Shown: positions 18,940-28,553 of the stretch, piece by piece
Layout: each line of letters begins with the position of its first letter
Position numbering within the stretch: position 1 is the first letter of the stretch
Source: an uncultured Trichococcus sp.
Lineage (GTDB): Bacteria; Bacillota; Bacilli; Lactobacillales; Aerococcaceae
Reading direction: 5' to 3'
Assembly (NCBI RefSeq): GCF_963667775.1
Contig: NZ_OY764015.1
Location: 433,501-497,500 of the forward strand
Length of the DNA stretch: 64,000 nt
Notes under the pieces: generated by a model
Database searches by the model: none
Seen by the model: the letters and a program-made list of their open reading frames with translations, nothing else
What the model was told of the DNA's origin: nothing
Position numbers and translations under genes: made by a program

Positions 18940-18984
18940 AAAACAGCCACAAATGTTGTCTAATCAACAGTTGTGGCTGTTTTT
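18940..18984 (-). terminator. Hairpin between tnpB and tnpC
   Basis: AAAACAGCCACAA pairs perfectly with TTGTGGCTGTTTT. Within the IS66 operon it lies between tnpB and tnpC and so probably reduces tnpC transcription. Confidence 0.6.
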
Positions 18985-19339
18985 AATGGAAATATCCAGG
19001 GGTTACCTTTTTAATTGCCTTCGGCTGTTCTATAGATAACCCCTCCAATAACCACCGCAGCTCTTGCTGGGAAATATTCCTAACCTCTGAGCTCGATCGC
19101 GGCCATTGAATCACGCCGTTCTCCAAACGTTTGTAGAGCAGTATAAATCCGTCTCCATCCCAGTGGAGAGCTTTGTATTTATTCCTGCCACCTCCACAGA
19201 ACAGGAAAAGACAGTCATCGAACACATTCATATCAAATTGATCCTGAACAAGAGCAGCCAGGCCATCAATTGACTTACGCATATCGGTTTTTCCGCAAAC
19301 AAGATAAATGTGCTTAACCTTGGTGTAATCAACAATCAT
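18983..19339 (-). CDS. tnpB: IS66 accessory protein TnpB
   Basis: 118 residues with the IS66 Orf2 pattern: YLVCGKTDMRKSIDGLAALV and LFLFCGGGRNKYKALHWDGDGF. TnpB is needed for IS66 transposition, but its biochemical role is not settled. It starts 4 bases after the small upstream gene. Confidence 0.95.
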   Translation of the reverse strand: MIVDYTKVKHIYLVCGKTDMRKSIDGLAALVQDQFDMNVFDDCLFLFCGGGRNKYKALHWDGDGFILLYKRLENGVIQWPRSSSEVRNISQQELRWLLEGLSIEQPKAIKKVTPGYFH

Positions 19340-19342
19340 CCA

Positions 19343-19519
19343 TCACAGCTCCTTCAACAAAGCGTATAGGATGTATTTTTCAATGCCTTGATATACTGAA
19401 ACCGTTCGGTTTCGATCTGTATCCTTTATTTCAAAAGCAAGTTGTCGTTCGTGTGGTATTGGATCAAAATCATTTTGATTATCTAATTGAATAGGAACAA
19501 TGTCCGGCTGTTTTTCCAT
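19343..19519 (-). CDS. Small first gene of the IS66 element (58 residues)
   Basis: The frame starts MEKQPDIVPIQL and ends ILYALLKEL, with GAGGTAC upstream and a stop 4 bases before tnpB. In IS66 elements the first position holds TnpA; this protein is shorter than usual TnpA and I do not see its HTH, so it may be a shortened or divergent form. Confidence 0.6.
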   Translation of the reverse strand: MEKQPDIVPIQLDNQNDFDPIPHERQLAFEIKDTDRNRTVSVYQGIEKYILYALLKEL

Positions 19520-19666
19520 TTGGGTACCTCCGTTATATACGATAACTGAAGTATAAATGGAAAAACTCCTCCCGAAAATCTACCTGATTATTTGGCGCTT
19601 ACAACTCGTGAGCCAAGAGAGACTTCTGAAGAGTCTCTTTTTCTTTATACTTAAGGGGTAAAGTGA

Positions 19667-20802
<1,136 letters not shown>

Positions 20803-20847
20803 TTAGGATAGAGACTGTGATGATTAACTAAAAAAGGTGGGATCAGT

Positions 20848-21579
20848 ATGAAAAAATTATTCAGGAAAAAGACGAATACCGAGGAAACAGGAAATCCGGG
20901 GAAAGAGAAGCTAGTGCAAGTACAAGTTGAATCAGAACTTCCTGCCAGTGAACTGAAGCAAGAAGAAAAAGAATTTGAGTCCTTCTTCTCTGAAGTATTA
21001 AAAAAATTACCGCAAAAGACATCAACCAGTATCCTAAGCGCTTATGACAAGTCAAAAGAGCAGGCTGAAAAAATCCTCGATAAAAGTAAAAATCAATTTG
21101 ATGGAATCTTCGACGAATTTCTGAATGGTGTCGACGAAGAGAAACGCAAGAAATGTCATAAGACTGTTCACGCCGCGGCTTTGACAGCAGCCATAATCGG
21201 TTGCTCGCCAATCCCGTTTTCAGATGCTTTCTTGCTGGTTCCCGTCCAATTAACCATGATGTCTCGTCTGCACAAAATATTCGGTCAATCATGGTCCGAA
21301 AGCCTTGGGAAAAGCTTATCCAGGGAATTGATCGTTGTTGGTTTTGGCAGAGCTGCAGTCGGCAATATCCTGAAATTGGTTCCTGCGGTAGGCACTGTTG
21401 CAGGTGCCGCAATTAACGGTGCCGTTGCCAGCACCATAACAGAATCTTTAGGTTGGGTAACCGTGAAAATGTTGAATGACGGCGAAGATATTTTTGACCA
21501 AGCCATGTCCTTCAAGGGGCAGTTCGATACGTTGTTCAAAACGCTTCAGAACTCCAGTAAGTCCTCTAACAAAAAATAA
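20848..21579 (+). CDS. DUF697-domain membrane-associated protein
   Basis: 243 residues. The first ~90 are charged and probably helical (KKLFRKKTNTEETG, many Lys and Glu). From about 110 follows a DUF697-like region: HAAALTAAIIGCSPIPFSDAFLLVPVQLT, and a glycine/alanine-rich second hydrophobic segment (VGNILKLVPAVGTVAGAAINGAVA). DUF697 occurs in YcjF and fused to GTPases; no GTPase motif is present here. Good AAAGGTGG ribosome binding site. It stands alone, function unknown. Confidence 0.75.
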   Translation: MKKLFRKKTNTEETGNPGKEKLVQVQVESELPASELKQEEKEFESFFSEVLKKLPQKTSTSILSAYDKSKEQAEKILDKSKNQFDGIFDEFLNGVDEEKRKKCHKTVHAAALTAAIIGCSPIPFSDAFLLVPVQLTMMSRLHKIFGQSWSESLGKSLSRELIVVGFGRAAVGNILKLVPAVGTVAGAAINGAVASTITESLGWVTVKMLNDGEDIFDQAMSFKGQFDTLFKTLQNSSKSSNKK

Positions 21580-21687
21580 ATTGGATGATAGACTACTCCC
21601 ATGCTGTATCTGTCATGAAAAAAGTAGTATATTGATTAGATAGATTTTATTTTCAAATCGTATCATATTTAGTGAGGAGATCCATTT

Positions 21688-22353
21688 ATGTCGACACCTG
21701 AATTAAGAGCACAAATCATCGAAGCGCATCAAAGCCGCTATGCCACCAAATCCTTCGATCCGGCGAAAAAGATTGCAGAGGAAGATTGGGAAACGATCAT
21801 TGAATCAGCACGCTTATCGCCGAGTTCCTTTGGGTATGAGCCGTGGAAGTTCCTTTTGATTAACAATCAGGAAATCAAGGACGACTTGAAGGGGATCGCT
21901 GCGGGTGCCGTCAACAGTTTGAACGGCGCCAGCCATTTCGTCATTGCACTGGCAAGAAAGAATGTGACGATCGAAAGTGAGCATGTCCGGCACATTGTGG
22001 AGGATGTGCTCGGCGCGGAATTTGCGATTGACTCGCCGCGCAGCCAGTATTTCGATAATTTCCAGAAGAATAATCAACAGTTGACGGACGAGCGCACCTT
22101 GTACGATTGGGCCTCCAAGCAGACCTACATCGCGATGGCCAACATGATGACCACGGCAGCTCTTTTGGGAATCGACAGCTGTCCGATCGAGGGCTTCAAT
22201 AAAGCTAATGTTGAGAAATACCTGTCGGAAAAAGGTCTGGTCGACCTTAACGCGTTCGGCGTTTCCTACATGCTCGGGTTGGGCTACCGCAACGAACCGA
22301 TCACGCCGAAGAAACGGCAGGCTTTGGATGAAATTTTGGAAGTCATCGATTAG
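21688..22353 (+). CDS. Nitroreductase-family NAD(P)H oxidoreductase
   Basis: FMN-dependent nitroreductase fold, 221 residues, YdgI/NfsB-like. RYATKSFDP at the N-terminus and ARLSPSSFGYEPWKFL bind FMN phosphate and substrate; the C-terminal LGLGYRNEP segment contacts the isoalloxazine ring in relatives. AGGAG lies before the ATG. Monocistronic with a strong terminator. Such enzymes reduce quinones, nitro compounds or flavins; the physiological substrate is not clear. Confidence 0.9.
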   Translation: MSTPELRAQIIEAHQSRYATKSFDPAKKIAEEDWETIIESARLSPSSFGYEPWKFLLINNQEIKDDLKGIAAGAVNSLNGASHFVIALARKNVTIESEHVRHIVEDVLGAEFAIDSPRSQYFDNFQKNNQQLTDERTLYDWASKQTYIAMANMMTTAALLGIDSCPIEGFNKANVEKYLSEKGLVDLNAFGVSYMLGLGYRNEPITPKKRQALDEILEVID

Positions 22354-22423
22354 TTTTGTGATTAGAGTGTAACGGAAGCTGCCAACATTGCTCGTAAATA
22401 CACAAAAAGAACAACAAATGCAA

Positions 22424-22469
22424 CAGGAAGACAATCCCATCTGGAATAGGATTGTCTTCCTGTTTTTTT
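22424..22469 (+). terminator. Intrinsic terminator after the nitroreductase gene
   Basis: CAGGAAGACAATCC pairs with GGATTGTCTTCCTG, followed by seven T. Confidence 0.9.
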
Positions 22470-22522
22470 GCATGATATCGACCAAAACATGATTTTGGAA
22501 CAATATTGGCTGAGCATCATTC

Positions 22523-22551
22523 TTGACTTGAAGCCCAAATCATTGTATAAA
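22523..22551 (+). promoter_or_regulatory. Strong promoter of the 55-codon gene
   Basis: TTGACT and TATAAA are spaced by 17 bases, a near-consensus vegetative promoter, about 85 bases before the small gene. Confidence 0.75.
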
Positions 22552-22637
22552 TTTACTACACCTCATCAGGAGTCTGCCAATAGCGGTTGCTTTGATAATC
22601 AGCCTTTTACATAAGTTCTATACAAGGAGGAAATGCT

Positions 22638-22805
22638 ATGAAAAATTACTTTAATACAAACGAAATGACGTTGCAGGAACGCGAGCATCTGCAAATTGAA
22701 ATGGAAATGAAGAAAAACTACTACGGTGCTTTTGTCAGCAACGTGCTGACGGATGAAATGACCGAAAAAATGGAAAACATCTGCGGAGATGACTTGTGTC
22801 AGTAA
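22638..22805 (+). CDS. Unrecognised 55-residue protein with C-terminal Cys pair
   Basis: MKNYFNTNEMTLQEREHLQI opens an acidic, Met- and Glu-rich protein; the middle has KKNYYGAF and it ends ICGDDLCQ. AAGGAGG lies 7 bases before the ATG. The gene has its own near-consensus promoter and terminator, which argues that it is real although very short. I do not recognise the family. A leader-plus-core layout of a modified peptide is possible in principle, but no modification or export gene is adjacent, so a small regulatory or metal-binding protein is equally possible. Confidence 0.65.
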   Translation: MKNYFNTNEMTLQEREHLQIEMEMKKNYYGAFVSNVLTDEMTEKMENICGDDLCQ

Positions 22806-22859
22806 ATACCACTAGCTGCATGACACTGATGAGGTGCACGAATAACTATACTGGAATGA

Positions 22860-22894
22860 AGGGCTACCTCAGCCAAGGGGTAGCCCTTTGTTTT
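22860..22894 (+). terminator. Intrinsic terminator after the 55-codon gene
   Basis: AGGGCTACC pairs with GGTAGCCCT followed by TTGTTTT. Confidence 0.8.
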
Positions 22895-22977
22895 GGCTTA
22901 CGTTGATTCAGTTTCGTCCCGTAAAGACAAGATATTAGGGAAGGAGCCGTCATCAAATCTGCAAAAATCTCAATAAA

Positions 22978-23871
22978 CTAAGCCTTTTCCCCGCCAGTGT
23001 CCTCCTGCATGATATCCGAGCTGGTTTTGCGTTTGTCGGCGATCCTGCCAATGCGAATGATATGGGACAGATTTTCCTCGTAATTTTCAGCAAATACGAC
23101 TGAGTAGAGGACGTCGAGCAGGTAGATGATGGAAAGGTTGACCGTGAAGTTTCCGATCTTTGAATATAGTTTCTCGCGCGTCGTAATCGGCAGATAGCAG
23201 TCTACCGCGCGTGAAAGGTAGTTGTCGCCGATACTCGTGATTCCGATCGTGGGGATACCTTCAGCTTTCAAAATATTCGCGATTTGCATCATCGGGTTGC
23301 TTTCGCCGGTATAGGAAATCAAGATGGCACAGGTGCCTTCGGGACAGGTATAGGCTGTGTAGACGTCTTCGCCTTTGATGGTAGAGACGGCCGTGTGATG
23401 CTTAATCCGGTTCATCTTCAAGGCAAAGTCCTGCGGGATGAGCATATTGGCGTTGGTGGCGAAGATTTGGATATGCTTAGCCTTCAGGAGCATCTGTTTC
23501 GCCTGCTGCAACGAGTCGTGGTGGATCAGCGACAGTGTATCCTCTATAGTTGATTGTCCGAGCGAGGCCATCTTTTTACTGATTGTCATGATCGAGTCGT
23601 TCGCTTTGAACGGCAGGTTGGCATCGATGTCGACGAAATTGCGGGTCAGATAGTCGTGCTCCTCTTGGTAAGCCTTTTTGCATTCCACCCATCCGGTAAA
23701 GCCCAATTTTTTGGCGATGCGGATCAGCGTGGAAGGCTGCGTATAGGTTTCCTCTGCGATCTCCTGCATCGTCTTTTCATGCAACACTTCCGGATAACGC
23801 AGCAGGTAGTCCACGACTTCTTTTTCAGCCGGAGAAAACTTGATGGTTTCCATTTTTTCGCGTATCAGCAT
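22978..23871 (-). CDS. RpiR/MurR-family transcriptional regulator
   Basis: 297 residues: N-terminal HTH_6 domain (ETYTQPSTLIRIAKKLGFTGWVECKKAY) and C-terminal SIS sugar-phosphate domain (about 120-250; IQIFATNANML, ILISYTGESNPM). The ATG at 23871 is preferred because AAAGGAGG ends 10 bases before it; a TTG at 23895 would put this site inside the gene. It is divergent from the GH4 phospho-glucosidase gene, so it probably senses a phosphorylated sugar and controls that gene. Confidence 0.92.
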   Translation of the reverse strand: MLIREKMETIKFSPAEKEVVDYLLRYPEVLHEKTMQEIAEETYTQPSTLIRIAKKLGFTGWVECKKAYQEEHDYLTRNFVDIDANLPFKANDSIMTISKKMASLGQSTIEDTLSLIHHDSLQQAKQMLLKAKHIQIFATNANMLIPQDFALKMNRIKHHTAVSTIKGEDVYTAYTCPEGTCAILISYTGESNPMMQIANILKAEGIPTIGITSIGDNYLSRAVDCYLPITTREKLYSKIGNFTVNLSIIYLLDVLYSVVFAENYEENLSHIIRIGRIADKRKTSSDIMQEDTGGEKA

Positions 23872-24137
23872 AGGCAGAGCGCCTCCTTTTCTCAACTCCA
23901 GCGATCCATATCAGGCTGGAATCGCGTTTCTTCTATTTACAAAAATTATAAATTAATGTAAATGTTATGTAAACGATATTTTGCTCAAAAAAGGCCAAAA
24001 AGCGAAAAGAATTTGAATTATTGGGCGGATTTTGCGCGAATTTTGTAAAAAGGTTTTGAAGTGTACCCAGAACCCTTGTTATCGGTATTTACATGATGGA
24101 TAATAACCTTGTAAACGAAACGAGGAGGAATATACAC

Positions 24138-25514
24138 ATGACAAAAGGCGTTAAAATTGTAACAATCGGCGGAGGAAGCAGCTACACACCTGAACTAATG
24201 GAAGGTTTCATCAAACGTTACGATGAACTGCCTATCCGCGAAATCTGGTTAGTGGATATCGAAGCAGGGAAAGAAAAATTGGAAATCGTAGGCGCAATGG
24301 CACAACGTATGTGGGATGCATCCCCATATGATGTGAAAATACATCTGACTTTGGACCGCAGAGAAGCATTGAAAGATGCTGACTTCGTAACGACCCAATT
24401 CCGCGTCGGCTTACTGAACGCACGTATCAAAGATGAGCGTATTCCATTCTCCTATGGCATGCTAGGGCAAGAAACGAATGGTGCCGGCGGAATGTTCAAG
24501 GCTTTCCGTACGATTCCGATCATTTTGCAAATCGTTGAAGATATGAAAGAACTGTGCCCGAATGCATGGTTGGTCAACTTCACAAATCCAAGCGGTATGG
24601 TAACAGAAGCAGTTGTCCGCTATGGTAAATGGGACAGAGTAATGGGCTTGTGTAACGTACCGGTTATGGCTACAATGACTGAACCAAAAGCATTAGGCGT
24701 CGAAAAAGAGGACCTGATCTACAAATTTGCAGGCTTGAACCACTTCCACTGGCACAAAGTCGCTGACGACAAAGGCAACGACATCACTCATAAAGTGATC
24801 GATGCCATGTTCGACAAAGATGCTGGCTTACCGAAAAATATCCATGACATTCCTTTCTACAGGGAACAATTGGAACAAATGGGCATGATCCCATGCGGCT
24901 ACCACCGTTACTACTACCGTGAAGAAGAAATGCTGGAACATGGCTTGGAAGAGTTCAACGGCGAAGGCACGCGCGCTCAACAAGTGAAGCAGACTGAAGC
25001 TGAATTGTTCGAATTGTACAAAGATCCGAACTTGGACCACAAACCGGAACAATTGCAAAAACGTGGGGGAGCGTACTACTCCGATGCTGCCTGCGAGACA
25101 ATCGCAGCCATCTACGCCAACAAAGACACGCAAATCGTTGTATCGACCAAAAACAATGGCGCTGTTCCTGACCTGCCAGCTGACTGCGTAGTCGAAGTAA
25201 CAGCTTACGTTGGTGCACAAGGCGCTCGTAACGTTGCTTTCGGAGAATTGCCGACTGCTGAAAAAGGCTGGTTGCAAGTGATGAAAGCGATGGAGTTGTT
25301 GACGATCGAAGCGGCTGTAACAGGCGACTACGGTACAGCATTGCAAGCATTCACAATCAACCCGTTGATCCGTTCAGGCGAAACGGCAATCAAAATCATG
25401 AACGAATTGTTCATCGCGCATAAAAAACACTTGCCGCAATTCGCTGAAACGATCGCTCGTTTGGAAGCGGAAGGCGTGACCGTCAAAGACGAAATCGCAA
25501 AAGACTTGGACTAA
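24138..25514 (+). CDS. 6-phospho-beta-glucosidase, GH4 family
   Basis: GH4 enzymes hydrolyse phosphorylated glycosides using NAD+ and a divalent metal. The N-terminal Rossmann motif VTIGGGSSYTPELMEGF is typical, and MGLCNVP, the metal-binding Cys, and AGLNHFHW, the conserved His region, are present. 458 residues, normal length. The ATG at 24138 follows GAGGAGGA; an upstream ATG at 24093 lacks a ribosome binding site. Divergent from the RpiR gene with 266 bases between. No PTS gene is adjacent, so uptake of the substrate must come from elsewhere. Confidence 0.93.
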   Translation: MTKGVKIVTIGGGSSYTPELMEGFIKRYDELPIREIWLVDIEAGKEKLEIVGAMAQRMWDASPYDVKIHLTLDRREALKDADFVTTQFRVGLLNARIKDERIPFSYGMLGQETNGAGGMFKAFRTIPIILQIVEDMKELCPNAWLVNFTNPSGMVTEAVVRYGKWDRVMGLCNVPVMATMTEPKALGVEKEDLIYKFAGLNHFHWHKVADDKGNDITHKVIDAMFDKDAGLPKNIHDIPFYREQLEQMGMIPCGYHRYYYREEEMLEHGLEEFNGEGTRAQQVKQTEAELFELYKDPNLDHKPEQLQKRGGAYYSDAACETIAAIYANKDTQIVVSTKNNGAVPDLPADCVVEVTAYVGAQGARNVAFGELPTAEKGWLQVMKAMELLTIEAAVTGDYGTALQAFTINPLIRSGETAIKIMNELFIAHKKHLPQFAETIARLEAEGVTVKDEIAKDLD

Positions 25515-25559
25515 TTACGACAAGAAAACCCTATCATTCACTTTTTTTCAAAAAACCAT

Positions 25560-25588
25560 TTGACATTTCCTTGAAAAATGAGTATATT
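25560..25588 (+). promoter_or_regulatory. Promoter of the T-box leader and DAHP synthase gene
   Basis: TTGACA and TATATT spaced by 17 bases: near-consensus. Transcription would start close to 25596, just before the T-box stem I. Confidence 0.85.
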
Positions 25589-25599
25589 CTGAGAAACAA

Positions 25600-25873
25600 C
25601 ATAAAAAGTGATGATAAGAAGTAGTACGTTATTGAGCTGACCAGAAAGGTGCCGGTCGATGCGAGGCACACATGCGAGATAGCCGAATTCATCTTTGAAC
25701 TTCGCACTGAATCAAGTAGGCTGCGACGGGTGATAGCGTTCGTTATTTCGCTAGGGTATTATAATGTACCTATCGAGGTAGACTTGCGCGAGTGGTCTAT
25801 GAACAAAGGTGGTAACACGAGTCTATACGGCTTCGTCCTTTCCAATGAAAATTTGGAATGGACGAAGCTTTTT
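25600..25873 (+). promoter_or_regulatory. T-box riboswitch controlling DAHP synthase
   Basis: Characteristic elements appear in order: AAGTAGTA at 25619, the GGTG of the stem I apex near 25650, GAATCAAGTAGG at 25709-25720 (specifier region), the T-box AAAGGTGGTAACACGAG at 25803-25819, and a terminator pairing CTTCGTCC with GGACGAAG followed by seven T. Uncharged tRNA would stabilise the antiterminator. By position after GAA the specifier would be TCA (Ser); the variable T-box base is T, favouring tRNA with A73, as in tRNA-Phe or -Tyr. The amino acid is therefore unresolved. Confidence 0.92.
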
Positions 25874-25899
25874 TTGTTGAAGAAAATGGAGGGATAAAT

Positions 25900-26928
25900 A
25901 TGGGATTCAAAGCATTGAGTGAAAAAATCGATTTCGAATTAGTCAAAGAATTATCCAAACTGACACCTGAGCAAGCAGAGATGAAGGCAGCCCGCGACAA
26001 AGAGTTGCACGACATCATCGAAGGCAAGGATGAGCGCATCCTGTTGATCATCGGACCTTGCTCCGCCCATGATGAAGAAGCGGTAATGGAATACGTGCGT
26101 CGTTTGGCGAAACTGCAGGAAAAAGTCAAAGACAAAGTGTTCATGGTTCCCCGCATCTATACAAACAAACCGCGTACGACCGGCGACGGATACAAAGGCT
26201 TGCTGCATAAACAAGATCCTACCGGCAAGAGCAATCTGATCCAAGGAATCGCTGCTGTGCGCAGCCTGCACAACCGTGTCATCACAGAAACAGGCCTGAC
26301 GACAGCGGACGAAATGCTGTACCCGGAAAACCTGGATTTTGTGGATGATCTTGTCAGCTACCATGCAATCGGCGCGCGCTCCGTTGAGGACCAACAGCAC
26401 CGTTTCGTTGCCAGCGGAATCGACCACCCGGCCGGCATGAAGAACCCGACCAGCGGCAACCTGAAAGTGATGTTCAATTCCGTGTACGCTGCCCAACAAA
26501 AGCAAAAATTCATCCATAACGGCGTCGAAGTGCAGTCCAGCTCCAATCCGTTGGCGCACGTCGTATTGCGCGGCGGCCTTAACGAGTACGGCGACAATAT
26601 CCCGAACTACCACTACGAAGACCTAGTCAAAGTCGTCAAAGCGTACGAGAACGGGGACTACAAGAATCCGTTCATCGTCATCGACACGAACCACGACAAC
26701 TCGGGCAAACAACACATGGAACAGATCCGCATCGTCAAAGAAACGATGTTCAACCGTTCATGGAACGCTGACATCAAGAGAATGGCGCGCGGCTTCATGA
26801 TCGAGAGCTACCTAGTGGGTGGCCGCCAAGAAGACGACGGCACAGTCTTCGGCCAATCGATCACCGACCCATGCCTAGGCTGGGAAGATACCGAAGAATT
26901 GGTTCAATTCATCGCAGATAACGCGTAA
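25900..26928 (+). CDS. aroF: 3-deoxy-7-phosphoheptulonate (DAHP) synthase
   Basis: First enzyme of the shikimate pathway, joining phosphoenolpyruvate and erythrose 4-phosphate. Class I (AroFGH type), 342 residues: LLIIGPCSAHDEEAVMEYV, VPRIYTNKPRTT, GYKGLLHKQDP and IDTNHDNSGKQ are all typical. The ATG at 25900 follows GGAGGGA; an ATG at 25858 lies inside the leader terminator and is rejected. The T-box implies control by amino acid starvation rather than only by feedback. In some relatives this type is inhibited by Phe or Tyr; here that is not evident. Confidence 0.95.
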   Translation: MGFKALSEKIDFELVKELSKLTPEQAEMKAARDKELHDIIEGKDERILLIIGPCSAHDEEAVMEYVRRLAKLQEKVKDKVFMVPRIYTNKPRTTGDGYKGLLHKQDPTGKSNLIQGIAAVRSLHNRVITETGLTTADEMLYPENLDFVDDLVSYHAIGARSVEDQQHRFVASGIDHPAGMKNPTSGNLKVMFNSVYAAQQKQKFIHNGVEVQSSSNPLAHVVLRGGLNEYGDNIPNYHYEDLVKVVKAYENGDYKNPFIVIDTNHDNSGKQHMEQIRIVKETMFNRSWNADIKRMARGFMIESYLVGGRQEDDGTVFGQSITDPCLGWEDTEELVQFIADNA

Positions 26929-26976
26929 GAGCATAGATCTAGCAGGCTGGGACAAAAACCCAACTGAATACAGAAA

Positions 26977-27021
26977 AAAAGTAGTGGACTTACCTGAATT
27001 GGTAAGTTCACTACTTTTTTT
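26977..27021 (+). terminator. Intrinsic terminator after aroF
   Basis: AAAAGTAGTG-ACTTACC pairs with GGTAAGT-CACTACTTTTTTT. Confidence 0.9.
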
Positions 27022-27203
27022 ATCCTCATTCGGAGATATCCTTATGTTTTAATATTATGGTTATGAGCCAAGTTGTTTTTCCTAACAATTTAGCGGTAAA
27101 ATTACCAAAAAATGATAAGACAATATGTATGCAAAATCTTTCCGGTGCACAACATACGAATCAGACTCTTTTAAATTAATGGCTGTTTCTTCTGGTTTAT
27201 TGA

Positions 27204-27911
27204 CTATTGGACGAACAATGCCGCAAGAGGGATCAATCCAACCATCATGACTCCGGAAACAACCATCGCCAAGCTGCTCATGGCACCTTGCAGTTCGCTT
27301 GCTTTCAAAGATTCAGCCGTCCCCATAGCGTGGGAAGCCGCACCCATAGCCAACCCTTTCGCGATCGGTTCTTCGATCCTGAAGATTTTGAAAATCAGGC
27401 CGGAAACCACCGTCCCGAAAATGCCGGCGAAGATGACGCCCGCCACTATGATACCGGCGACCCCGCCAATCAATTCGGTCGTATCCAACGCGATAGCCAT
27501 CGTGATCGAGCGTGCCAATGTGGAAAGTGTCGTGATTTCGCTCATCTGAAGGATCAGCGCCAACCCGATGATCGTGACCAGACCGCTGATCATCCCCGCC
27601 AGACAACTGATCAAGACGACCCAACTGTTCTCGCGCAAAATCTTGAACTGCCGATAGACCGGAACGGCCAAGCAAATCGTGGCCGGCGTCAGGAGATCGG
27701 ACAAGACTTGAGCGCTTTTTTGAAAAACGACAACTTCGATATCCAACACAAGGATCAGGCCGATAACCAGTATCGTCCCGATCAGCAACGGGTTCATGAA
27801 GGCGTAGGGGTACTTTTTGTTCAGTTTCAAGCCGATCATGAAGGAGCCCAAGCTGATGAAAAGCCCGAAATATTTGGTCGTTTCCAACAGATGATCAATC
27901 ATTCCCGCCAC
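27204..27911 (-). CDS. lrgB: LrgB/CidB-family membrane protein
   Basis: 235 residues with about six to seven membrane segments and the conserved LTPATICLAVPVYRQFKIL and GMAASHAMGTAESL-like region (GAASHAMGTA). LrgB works with LrgA. In Staphylococcus the pair was linked to autolysis and antiholin function; in B. subtilis homologues import pyruvate. Its start overlaps the end of lrgA by 17 bases. No LytST two-component genes are adjacent. Confidence 0.9.
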   Translation of the reverse strand: MAGMIDHLLETTKYFGLFISLGSFMIGLKLNKKYPYAFMNPLLIGTILVIGLILVLDIEVVVFQKSAQVLSDLLTPATICLAVPVYRQFKILRENSWVVLISCLAGMISGLVTIIGLALILQMSEITTLSTLARSITMAIALDTTELIGGVAGIIVAGVIFAGIFGTVVSGLIFKIFRIEEPIAKGLAMGAASHAMGTAESLKASELQGAMSSLAMVVSGVMMVGLIPLAALFVQ

Positions 27912-28266
27912 CTTCTTTCGCTTTCTTCCTTCTGATCATTCCCTGCGACAAAACCCCAGTGGTCGCCAAAATCACGATGGTGGAGCCGACGTTGACGGCT
28001 ACCCAACTGAGGAAGTTTTCGGCGATCTGCCCGTAGGAGGTGATGAGGCCGGCTCCGCTGACGACGAACAACGCAGGCATGATGCCCAACAGCAGATTGG
28101 CGGCACTTTCCACTTGTTTGAGCTTCAGCGCACCTGTCATCAGCAACAGGAACAGCAGCGACATGCCGTAGATGCTGGCAGGAACGGGCAGCGGAATGAA
28201 GATGGCCAGCAATTCGCTGACGGCGGAGATGGCGATGATGATGGTGAATTGTTTTAAATACTGCAT
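27895..28266 (-). CDS. lrgA: LrgA/CidA-family membrane protein
   Basis: 123 residues with four hydrophobic segments and the typical IPVPASIYGM-like motif (LPVPASIYGMSLLFLLL). First gene of lrgAB. The C-terminus is basic (RRKKAKEGG). Function as for lrgB; pyruvate transport and holin-like roles are both possible. Confidence 0.9.
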   Translation of the reverse strand: MQYLKQFTIIIAISAVSELLAIFIPLPVPASIYGMSLLFLLLMTGALKLKQVESAANLLLGIMPALFVVSGAGLITSYGQIAENFLSWVAVNVGSTIVILATTGVLSQGMIRRKKAKEGGGND

Positions 28267-28553
28267 GTTAGCTCCCTTCTTATTTTGGATAAATTCAGAA
28301 TTCCTTGTTAAGTTATATTAGTTGGCATTATAGCTTTAGGACATCAAGGGATGGTAAAGCAAATCTAGGAAACTTCATCAAAGGGAAAACTAGCCCATCT
28401 ATATCAAGCTGCCAGTCTGTAATTAACGACTCGGTAAAGCTAGTTAGTCTTCTTAAACAATAATTTTATTTTCAATATATATAGAATGAATTTAATTTCT
28501 ACTCTTTTCGTTTTCCAGTATAATTAAGGTAAAAATAGGAAGGGTTGAATCTA

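Larger units (their letters stand above)
17264..19602. mobile_element. IS66-family insertion sequence
   Basis: Perfect 22-bp inverted ends lie at 17264-17285 and 19581-19602, beginning GTAAGCGCCAAATAATC. The 8-bp direct repeat AACTCGTG flanks it (17256-17263 and 19603-19610), the duplication length normal for IS66. It carries a small tnpA-position gene, tnpB and tnpC, all on the minus strand. All parts look intact. It is inserted in the gap between the LysR gene and the aldo/keto reductase gene. Confidence 0.97.

Noticed and set aside
24008-24030. cre site upstream of the GH4 gene
   Set aside because: The nearby TGTAAACGATATTT at 23969 matches only the left half of the consensus.
25649-25897. 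82-codon frame inside the T-box region
   Set aside because: It overlaps the conserved leader and terminator and has no ribosome binding site; the leader explains the sequence.
27207-27935. 242-codon plus-strand frame opposite lrgB
   Set aside because: The lrgB reading on the other strand is a clear membrane protein; the plus frame is rich in Gln, His and Arg, typical of an antisense shadow.
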